A DNA stretch of 64,000 nucleotides, from NCBI RefSeq assembly GCF_017526105.1, contig NZ_CP071839.1, positions 1,116,001 to 1,180,000 of the forward strand. Direction: 5' to 3'. Shown one piece after another: positions 58,001 to 64,000 of this stretch; within the stretch, counting starts at the first letter, position 1, and every line of letters starts with the position of its first letter. This DNA is from Streptomyces cyanogenus (GTDB lineage Bacteria; Actinomycetota; Actinomycetes; Streptomycetales; Streptomycetaceae). Under the pieces are notes generated by a model. It had not been told where the DNA came from. It did no database searches and saw only the letters and a list, made by a program, of their open reading frames with translations. Both the position numbers and the translations under genes were made by a program.

Positions 58001-59988
58001 GCCCGCTGGCCGCGGCGCCCGGGCCGCGCCTTGAGGGAACCTGGCTGCTGGTGGTCCCTGACTCTCTGACCGAGGACGACGTGACGGCACAGTGCGGGTA
58101 CGCGCTGCGCAAGCACGGTGCGATCGTGGAGACCTGGAGCGTGGATTCGGCAACGGCCGACCGCCGGACTCTCGCCGACCGGCTGCGTGAACTCTCCGGC
58201 GGCGTGGGGCGCATCGAGGGTGTGCTGTCACTGCTCGCGCTGGACGACGCTCCCCATCCGGCGTATCCGGCAGTACCGCTCGGCCTCGCCACGACACTCG
58301 CCCTCGTCCAGGCGATGTCGGACAGCGGGTCCGGAGGGTCCTTGTGGAACGTCACCGTCGGAGGTGTGCTCACGGGGCACGGCGATTCCGTTGTCCGTCC
58401 GGCTCAGGCACAGGTCTGGGGGCTCGGACGGTCCGTGGCTCTGGAGCGGTCGAAGCAGTGGGGCGGTCTGGTCGACCTGCCGACGGAGTGGACGGAGCAG
58501 GTCACCGACCGGCTCGCGGCCGTACTTGCCAGTGCGGGGGACGAGGACCAGGTCGCCGTGCGCGTCGGTGGTGTGTACGGGCGCCGACTGGTACGGGCAC
58601 CGCAGGGTCCGGCCGACGGGGCCTCCGCGCGTGCGTGGCAGCCGAGAGGCACGGTCCTGGTCACCGGGGGCACCGGAGGCATCGGTGCCCACGTCGCGCG
58701 GTGGCTTGCTCGGAACGGCGCCGAGCGCCTGCTGCTCACCAGCCGACGCGGCCCGGAAGCCCCTGGAGCGGCCGAACTCACCACCGAGCTCACCGCTCTC
58801 GGCACGCGGGTGACCATCGTTTCCTGCGATGTCGCCGATCGCGGAGCCGCGGCCGCCCTCCTCGCTTCCGTACCGGCCGAGGAGCCCCTGACGGCTGTTT
58901 TCCATGCGGCGGGTGTGGCGCAGCAGTTCACCGATGTGTGCGACACGGGTCTGCCCGACCTCCAGCGGATCACGGTCGGCAAGGTCCTGGGGGCTGCTGT
59001 CCTGGACGAGTTGCTGAGCGGCGAGGAGGGCAGGGCCCTGGAGGCGTTCGTGCTCTTCTCGTCCAGCTCGGCCGTCTGGGGCAGCGGTGGCAACGCGGCT
59101 TACGCAGCGGGCAACGCGTACCTGGATGCCCTCGCCGAGGCCCGCAGGGCGCGCGGGGAGGTGGCCACCTCCGTCGCCTGGGGCACGTGGGGCGGCGGAG
59201 GCATGCTCGTCGCCGAGGACGTCGGGGACTACATGGACCGGCGGGGCATCCTGGAGATGGAACCGGAGTCGGCGGTCGCCGCCCTGGTCACGGCGGTGGA
59301 ACAGGAGGAGACGTACCTCGTGGTCGCCGACATCGCCTGGGACCGTTTCGTGCTCGGTTTCACATCCAGCCGTCCCAGTACCCTCCTGTCCGAGATAGCC
59401 GAGGCGCAGCACGCGCTACAGGGCACCGGCCACGGGGACCCCGCGGGGGCGGTGGAATCGGTGGCGGCCATGACGGAGCGTCTGGCCGGTCTGCCGGTCC
59501 ACGCGCGCGAGGAGTTCCTCCTCGATGTGGTCCGTGCGGAAGCGGCCGTCGTTCTGCGGCACACCGACACCGACGGAGTCGCCGCCGACAGAGCGTTCAA
59601 GGAGCTGGGGTTCGACTCGCTGACCGCGGTAGAACTGCGCAACCGCATCAACGCCGTAACCGGTCTGCGGCTTCCGGCGGGGCTCGTCTTCGACCACCCC
59701 ACGCCGCGGCTCCTCGCACACCACCTGCTCGCCGAGGTCCTGGCGCCTCAGGAACCGGAGGCCGACGACGTCCTCGCCGAACTGACCGCTCTCGAAGGCT
59801 CGATCAGCGCTTGGGCTGCCAGCGGCGGTGCACCGGCCGGGGTCGTCGAGCGCCTGGAGGCGCTGGCGCGGAGGGTGCGGCGCGCGGAGGACACCGCCGC
59901 AGCGCCGGAGGAGTCGGACGACGAGTTCGCGTCGGCGTCGTCGGAAGAGATCTTCGACCTGATCGACCGCGAACTCGGCCATTCCTGA
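55015..59988 (+). CDS. Type I PKS 3: module 4 (KS-AT-KR-ACP)
   Basis: 1657 aa. N-terminal docking helix ([20 protein letters not shown]), KS (Cys206), AT (Ser666 in GHSLGE, HGYH motif, malonyl type), KR with its structural half (about 990-1440), ACP (Ser1535) and C-terminal docking domain ending [11 protein letters not shown]. The KR has no LDD ([11 protein letters not shown]) but has Trp eight residues before Tyr1363 ([11 protein letters not shown]), so it is A-type; no His precedes the Tyr, which favours A1. It should leave an L-configured hydroxyl, and no DH follows. AAGGAG precedes ATG 55015. The AT is one of three near-identical AT cassettes. Confidence 0.95.
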   Translation: MANEDTLRTYLKRVTTDLHQARQQLRENEERSTEPIAIVGMACRYPGGVSSPEALWQLVAEGRDAIGDFPANRGWDVEGLYDPDPDAGGKTYVRQGGFLYDADEFDAEFFGISPREAAAMDPQQRLLLETAWEALEHAGIAPDSLHSTPTGVFAGIASQDYASLRHGGGTGADGYLLTGIANSVASGRISYVLGLEGPAVTVDTACSSSLVAMHQAAQALRTGECTLALAGGVTVMPSPGIFTEFSRQRGLARDGRCKPFAAAADGTGWGEGVGLVLLERLSDARRNGHQVLAVIRGSALNQDGASNGLTAPNGPSQQRVIHQALTNARLTPDLIDAVEAHGTGTTLGDPIEAQALLATYGQNRTTDQPLWLGSVKSNIGHTQAAAGIAGVIKMVQAIHHGVLPKTLHIDQPTPHVDWESGAVKLLTEQTPWPDTGHPRRAAVSSFGISGTNAHLILEAAPAETPPTETPAEPAPAADGPAPWLLSARTPQALQAQAARLHTHLTRHPHLDTTAVARALATTRTHFNHRAAITHGTPTQRLNALHALTHNQPHPHLTHLTTTDNSSEAKIAFCFSGQGTQHPGMGHDLYTTNPTFAHHLDRICHALDPHLDHPLQHIMWATPNDPLTGLLNTTLYTQPALFALQTALYHLLTDHYGIHPHYHLGHSLGEITAAHTAGILTLTDAAHLITTRAHLMHTLPPTGAMASINLPPEPITHYLNQHHITDVTIAAHNTPTTTVIAGHHTTIHHITTHYQQQRIKTKTLNTTHGYHSPHLDPILDQLTHTTRHLTHHTPHTPLITNHTATTTTHPLPTNHWTTHARQPVHYHQSITHLHHHQGVTTYLEIGPDTTLTTLNNHTLNTHNDTTPPATITHTLNPKHHPTHTLSHAFTTLHNTGTPINWDNALPHTPPTPLPTYPFQHQQYWLDEPEKRASGTEVRADAGFWNLVERNDVALLAGELGVPDDQPLKQLLPSLASWHRRRRQREQVDGWRYRIAWRPLAAAPGPRLEGTWLLVVPDSLTEDDVTAQCGYALRKHGAIVETWSVDSATADRRTLADRLRELSGGVGRIEGVLSLLALDDAPHPAYPAVPLGLATTLALVQAMSDSGSGGSLWNVTVGGVLTGHGDSVVRPAQAQVWGLGRSVALERSKQWGGLVDLPTEWTEQVTDRLAAVLASAGDEDQVAVRVGGVYGRRLVRAPQGPADGASARAWQPRGTVLVTGGTGGIGAHVARWLARNGAERLLLTSRRGPEAPGAAELTTELTALGTRVTIVSCDVADRGAAAALLASVPAEEPLTAVFHAAGVAQQFTDVCDTGLPDLQRITVGKVLGAAVLDELLSGEEGRALEAFVLFSSSSAVWGSGGNAAYAAGNAYLDALAEARRARGEVATSVAWGTWGGGGMLVAEDVGDYMDRRGILEMEPESAVAALVTAVEQEETYLVVADIAWDRFVLGFTSSRPSTLLSEIAEAQHALQGTGHGDPAGAVESVAAMTERLAGLPVHAREEFLLDVVRAEAAVVLRHTDTDGVAADRAFKELGFDSLTAVELRNRINAVTGLRLPAGLVFDHPTPRLLAHHLLAEVLAPQEPEADDVLAELTALEGSISAWAASGGAPAGVVERLEALARRVRRAEDTAAAPEESDDEFASASSEEIFDLIDRELGHS
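55098..57200 (+). repeat. 2.1-kb direct repeat, copy 1 (KS-AT of PKS3)
   Basis: Identical by eye to 60121-62223 at a constant offset of 5023 bp. The first difference is at 57201 (A versus C). Near-identity continues, with an extra CAG codon near 57523 and a variable stretch near 57590-57640, to about 57766. Identity includes third codon positions, so it reflects recent duplication or gene conversion rather than selection on protein. Confidence 0.9.
56449..57783 (+). repeat. AT cassette, copy B (PKS3)
   Basis: Near-identical to 35291-36619 in PKS1 (6 bp longer) and to 61472-62790 in PKS4. Same His/Thr/Pro-rich, C-skewed composition. It carries GHSLGE and HGYH, predicting malonyl-CoA. Confidence 0.85.
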
Positions 59989-60034
59989 AGTCCAGCAAAG
60001 CTACGCACCACAGGGTCACGGGAGAAAAGTCACG

Positions 60035-63000
60035 ATGCCGGAAAACGCCGAAAAGCACCTCACCTATCTGAAGCGAGTCATGGGTGACCTCCGTCAGACC
60101 CAGCGGCGTCTGCGTGACGTCGAGGAGCGCTCCACCGAGCCGATCGCGATCGTCGGGATGGCGTGCCGCTATCCCGGTGGCGTCAGCTCTCCCGAGGCGC
60201 TGTGGCAGCTGGTCGCCGAGGGCCGGGACGCCATCGGGGACTTCCCCGCCAACCGCGGCTGGGACGTCGAGGGCCTGTACGACCCCGACCCGGACGCCGG
60301 CGGCAAGACCTACGTCCGCCAGGGCGGCTTCCTGTACGACGCCGACGAGTTCGACGCCGAGTTCTTCGGCATCAGCCCCCGCGAGGCCGCCGCCATGGAT
60401 CCCCAGCAGCGCCTCCTCCTGGAGACCGCCTGGGAAGCCCTCGAACACGCCGGCATCGCCCCCGACTCCCTCCACTCCACCCCCACCGGCGTCTTCGCCG
60501 GCATCGCCAGCCAGGACTACGCGTCCCTGCGTCACGGTGGCGGAACCGGTGCCGACGGCTACCTCCTGACGGGGATCGCCAACAGCGTGGCCTCCGGCCG
60601 TATCTCCTACGTGCTGGGCCTTGAGGGTCCGGCGGTGACCGTCGACACGGCCTGCTCCTCGTCCCTGGTCGCCATGCACCAGGCGGCACAGGCACTACGG
60701 ACGGGCGAGTGCACCCTCGCTCTGGCAGGCGGCGTCACCGTCATGCCGAGCCCCGGCATCTTCACTGAGTTCAGCCGGCAGCGGGGCCTCGCCCGTGACG
60801 GCCGCTGCAAGCCCTTCGCCGCGGCTGCCGACGGCACCGGCTGGGGCGAGGGGGTGGGCCTCGTCCTGCTGGAACGGCTTTCCGACGCCCGGCGCAACGG
60901 TCATCAGGTCCTCGCCGTCATCCGCGGCAGTGCACTGAACCAGGACGGCGCCAGCAACGGCCTGACCGCACCCAACGGCCCCTCCCAGCAACGCGTCATC
61001 CACCAGGCCCTGACCAACGCCCGCCTCACACCCGACCTGATCGACGCGGTGGAAGCACACGGCACCGGCACCACCCTCGGCGACCCCATCGAAGCCCAGG
61101 CCCTCCTCGCCACCTACGGCCAGAACCGGACCACCGACCAACCCCTCTGGCTCGGCTCCGTCAAATCCAACATCGGCCACACCCAAGCCGCCGCAGGCAT
61201 CGCCGGCGTCATCAAAATGGTCCAGGCCATCCACCACGGCGTGCTGCCCAAGACCCTCCACATCGACCAACCCACACCCCACGTCGACTGGGAATCAGGC
61301 GCGGTCAAACTGCTCACCGAGCAAACCCCCTGGCCCGACACCGGCCACCCCCGCCGCGCCGCCGTCTCCTCCTTCGGCATCAGCGGCACCAACGCCCACC
61401 TCATCCTCGAAGCAGCACCGGCCGAGACACCCCCCACCGAGACACCGGCCGAACCGGCTCCCGCGGCGGACGGGCCGGCGCCGTGGCTGCTCTCAGCCCG
61501 CACCCCCCAGGCCCTCCAGGCCCAAGCCGCCCGCCTGCACACCCACCTCACCCGCCACCCCCACCTCGACACCACCGCCGTCGCCCGCGCCCTGGCCACC
61601 ACCCGCACCCACTTCAACCACCGCGCCGCCATCACCCACGGCACCCCCACCCAACGCCTCAACGCCCTCCACGCCCTCACCCACAACCAACCCCACCCCC
61701 ACCTCACCCACCTCACCACCACCGACAACAGCAGCGAAGCGAAGATCGCGTTCTGCTTCAGCGGCCAGGGCACCCAACACCCCGGCATGGGCCACGACCT
61801 CTACACCACCAACCCCACCTTCGCCCACCACCTCGACCGCATCTGCCACGCCCTCGACCCCCACCTCGACCACCCCCTCCAACACATCATGTGGGCCACC
61901 CCCAACGACCCCCTCACCGGCCTGCTCAACACCACCCTCTACACCCAACCCGCCCTCTTCGCCCTCCAGACCGCCCTCTACCACCTCCTCACCGACCACT
62001 ACGGCATCCACCCCCACTACCACCTCGGCCACTCCCTCGGCGAAATCACCGCCGCCCACACCGCCGGCATCCTCACCCTCACCGACGCCGCCCACCTCAT
62101 CACCACCCGCGCCCACCTCATGCACACCCTCCCCCCCACCGGCGCCATGGCCAGCATCAACCTCCCCCCCGAACCCATCACCCACTACCTCAACCAACAC
62201 CACATCACCGACGTCACCATCGCCGCCCACAACACCCCCACCACCACCGTCATCGCAGGCCACCACACCACCATCCACCACATCACCACCCACTACCAGC
62301 AACAACGCATCAAAACCAAAACCCTCAACACCACCCACGGCTACCACTCACCCCACCTCGACCCCATCCTCGACCAACTCACCCACACAACCAGACACCT
62401 CACCCACCACACCCCCCACACACCCCTCATCACCAACCACACCGCCACCACCACAACCCACCCCCTCCCCACCAACCACTGGACCACCCACGCCCGCCAA
62501 CCCGTCCACTACCACCAATCCATCACCCACCTCCACCACCACGGCGTCACCACCTACCTCGAAATCGGACCAGACACCACCCTCACCACCCTCAACAACC
62601 ACACCCTCACCAACACCAACGACACCGCGCCAACCACCGCCACCGCCACCCTCAACCCCAAACACCACCCCACCCACACCCTCAGCCACGCACTCAGCAC
62701 ACTCCACAACACCGGCACACCCGTGGACTGGGACAAGACCCTCCCCACCACCCCACCCACCCCCCTCCCCACCTACCCCTTCCAACACCAACGCCATTGG
62801 TTCACGGCCGCCGCCGACACGGACGTCACTGCGGCCGGGCTCGAAAGGAGTGTGCACCCGTTGCTCGGTGCCGGCGTGCCGCTCCCCGACGGCGGGCACC
62901 TCTTCACCGGACGGCTCTCCCTCACCAGCCACCCCTGGCTCGCCGACCACGCCGTCCTGGAGACGCCTCTCCTGCCCGGCACCGCCTACATCGACCTCGC

Positions 63001-64000
63001 TCTCCACGCCGGCGAGCACCTCGACTGCCCTCACGTGGCCGAGTTGACGCTCCGGACACCGCTCGTTCTGAACGAGCAGCGTGCCGTGCAGCTCCAGGTC
63101 ACGGTCGCCGCACCGGACGAGAACGGAAACCGCCGCATCACCGTCCGCTCACGACCCGAAGGCAGCGAAAGCGGGGACCCCGCGGAACGCTCCTGGACCG
63201 AACATGCGCACGGATTGCTGGCGGAGCACCAGACTTGCTCAGCGCCCGCGGACTCGGCCTCGTGGCCGCCGCGAGATGCTGAACGGGTCGACGTCGACGC
63301 GTTCTACGACCAGCTCGCCGACCTCGGCTATCACTACGGTCCGGCCTTCCAAGGCCTGCGCGCCGCCTGGCGGAAAGGCGAGACGCTCTACGCGGAGGTG
63401 GCCCACGACGACGCACCGAGCGGCGCCCTGTTCGACATGCACCCGGCGCTCCTGGACAGTGCGCTGCATCCCCTGGGACTGAGCCTGGCCCGAACCGGGG
63501 ACGGCGAGCCCGACGTACGGCTGCCGTTCTCGTGGAGCGGTGTCACGCTGCACTCGACCGGTGCCACGGCCCTGCGAGTCCGGCTGTCACGCACCGGCGA
63601 GGACACCCTGACGCTCACCGCGACGGATGACACCGGCGCCCCGGTCATCACGGTCGAGACGCTGACGACGAGGCCGGTCACTGCGGAGCAGTTGGCACCC
63701 GCTGATGCCGACATGAGCAACTCCCTGTTCGAGGTCGAGTGGGTGCCTGCGGAGCCGGCACCGCCCTCCGGCACCCCCCGCGTCGCCATCCTCGGCACCC
63801 CGCTCCCCCACGACCCCGACCACCCCATCCCCACCTACGCCAACCTCACCGACCTCACCCACGCCCTCACCGAACAAAACCACCCCACCCCCGACATCCT
63901 CCTCACCACACTCCCCCCCACCGACCCCACCAACCCCAACCCCCTCCCCGACACCCACCACCTCACCCAACACACACTCACCCTCACCCAGGACTTCCTC
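60035..64000 (+). CDS. Type I PKS 4: module 5 (KS-AT-DH-...), cut by the window end
   Basis: 1322 codons in frame to the last base; the 3' part is outside. N-terminal docking helix ([19 protein letters not shown]), KS (Cys207), AT (Ser667 in GHSLGE, HGYH, malonyl type), DH (His972 in [10 protein letters not shown]; Asp1141 in [10 protein letters not shown]), then the start of the KR structural half from about residue 1230 ([11 protein letters not shown]). ATG 60035 has GGGAG 10 nt upstream, 46 nt after the PKS3 stop. The KS-AT DNA duplicates that of PKS3. A KR, ACP and probably further modules should follow. From 63780 the sequence again becomes C-rich with many Pro/Thr/His codons. Confidence 0.93.
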   Translation, partial: MPENAEKHLTYLKRVMGDLRQTQRRLRDVEERSTEPIAIVGMACRYPGGVSSPEALWQLVAEGRDAIGDFPANRGWDVEGLYDPDPDAGGKTYVRQGGFLYDADEFDAEFFGISPREAAAMDPQQRLLLETAWEALEHAGIAPDSLHSTPTGVFAGIASQDYASLRHGGGTGADGYLLTGIANSVASGRISYVLGLEGPAVTVDTACSSSLVAMHQAAQALRTGECTLALAGGVTVMPSPGIFTEFSRQRGLARDGRCKPFAAAADGTGWGEGVGLVLLERLSDARRNGHQVLAVIRGSALNQDGASNGLTAPNGPSQQRVIHQALTNARLTPDLIDAVEAHGTGTTLGDPIEAQALLATYGQNRTTDQPLWLGSVKSNIGHTQAAAGIAGVIKMVQAIHHGVLPKTLHIDQPTPHVDWESGAVKLLTEQTPWPDTGHPRRAAVSSFGISGTNAHLILEAAPAETPPTETPAEPAPAADGPAPWLLSARTPQALQAQAARLHTHLTRHPHLDTTAVARALATTRTHFNHRAAITHGTPTQRLNALHALTHNQPHPHLTHLTTTDNSSEAKIAFCFSGQGTQHPGMGHDLYTTNPTFAHHLDRICHALDPHLDHPLQHIMWATPNDPLTGLLNTTLYTQPALFALQTALYHLLTDHYGIHPHYHLGHSLGEITAAHTAGILTLTDAAHLITTRAHLMHTLPPTGAMASINLPPEPITHYLNQHHITDVTIAAHNTPTTTVIAGHHTTIHHITTHYQQQRIKTKTLNTTHGYHSPHLDPILDQLTHTTRHLTHHTPHTPLITNHTATTTTHPLPTNHWTTHARQPVHYHQSITHLHHHGVTTYLEIGPDTTLTTLNNHTLTNTNDTAPTTATATLNPKHHPTHTLSHALSTLHNTGTPVDWDKTLPTTPPTPLPTYPFQHQRHWFTAAADTDVTAAGLERSVHPLLGAGVPLPDGGHLFTGRLSLTSHPWLADHAVLETPLLPGTAYIDLALHAGEHLDCPHVAELTLRTPLVLNEQRAVQLQVTVAAPDENGNRRITVRSRPEGSESGDPAERSWTEHAHGLLAEHQTCSAPADSASWPPRDAERVDVDAFYDQLADLGYHYGPAFQGLRAAWRKGETLYAEVAHDDAPSGALFDMHPALLDSALHPLGLSLARTGDGEPDVRLPFSWSGVTLHSTGATALRVRLSRTGEDTLTLTATDDTGAPVITVETLTTRPVTAEQLAPADADMSNSLFEVEWVPAEPAPPSGTPRVAILGTPLPHDPDHPIPTYANLTDLTHALTEQNHPTPDILLTTLPPTDPTNPNPLPDTHHLTQHTLTLTQDFL
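60121..62223 (+). repeat. 2.1-kb direct repeat, copy 2 (KS-AT of PKS4)
   Basis: Identical by eye to 55098-57200. The repeat starts just after the docking helix, at the conserved CGAGGAGCGCTCC before the KS, so the docking domains remain different while KS and AT are the same. Confidence 0.9.
61472..62790 (+). repeat. AT cassette, copy C (PKS4)
   Basis: Third copy of the malonyl-type AT cassette. Its 5' part follows PKS3, but its 3' part (about 62390-62690) follows the PKS1 loading AT, for example in the HHHGVTT loop and the NTNDTAPTT stretch. It is therefore a mosaic of the other two. Confidence 0.85.

Noticed and set aside
56460..58034. Pro/His/Arg-rich frame inside PKS3 (and matching ones in PKS1 and PKS4)
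   Set aside because: Off-frame reading of the C-rich AT cassette; the PKS frame is unambiguous with intact AT motifs.

Overview
The window is high-GC DNA with actinomycete features: GTG and TTG starts, ATGA/GTGA stop-start overlaps, C/G-ending codons, SARP and LAL regulators. It carries most of one modular polyketide gene cluster and is cut at both ends, inside a LAL regulator on the left and inside a PKS gene on the right. The genes best fit a glycosylated spirotetronate carrying a (probably halogenated) pyrrole-2-carboxyl group. All functions are assigned by reading translations; no database was searched.

Left part (1-7.5 kb). A minus-strand LAL (LuxR-type ATPase) regulator fragment is followed by a plus-strand pair that looks like C4-CoA supply: an NphT7-like acetoacetyl-CoA synthase and a tandem 3-hydroxyacyl-CoA dehydrogenase. 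Next comes a pyrrole cassette: a stand-alone (prolyl) adenylating enzyme, a carrier protein, an acyl-CoA dehydrogenase-type prolyl oxidase and a small unknown protein.

Sugar block (7.7-17.1 kb). Two divergent operons encode a PMP/[Fe-S] C-3 deoxygenase (E1/SpnQ type), a 4-ketoreductase and a 3-ketoreductase (minus), then RmlA, RmlB, a 2,3-dehydratase, a glycosyltransferase and a WecE-like 4-aminotransferase (plus). Together they can make TDP-2,3,6-trideoxy sugars, including a 4-amino sugar. No 3,5-epimerase or sugar methyltransferase is present.

Transport, regulation and cyclisation (17.4-23.1 kb). Present are a 14-TM MFS exporter with a palindrome-controlled promoter, a type II thioesterase coupled to a small SARP activator, a CPA2-type antiporter, and a small protein that resembles AbyU/PyrI4-type [4+2] spirotetronate cyclases.

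Tetronate operon (23.4-28.4 kb). The five-gene set for glyceryl-ACP-based tetronate formation is intact: KAS III-like protein, FkbH-like glyceryl transferase/phosphatase, ACP, E2-type acyltransferase and alpha/beta hydrolase. It ends in a perfect 60-bp palindrome.

Tailoring operon (33.5-28.5 kb, minus). It holds a flavin halogenase, a KAS III-like acyltransferase (candidate for moving the pyrrolyl group to the sugar) and two more glycosyltransferases.

PKS (33.9-64.0 kb and beyond). PKS1 is KSQ-AT-ACP / KS-AT-DH-KR-ACP / KS-AT-DH-KR-ACP. PKS2 is KS-AT(ethylmalonyl-type)-DH-ER-KR-ACP. PKS3 is KS-AT-KR-ACP. PKS4 is KS-AT-DH-... and is cut by the window edge. The motifs predict an acetyl starter (decarboxylated malonate), two methylmalonyl units, one ethylmalonyl unit, then malonyl units. 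The ethylmalonyl AT explains the C4-CoA supply genes at the left end. Three malonyl-type AT regions are near-identical copies, and PKS3 and PKS4 share about 2.1 kb of identical DNA.
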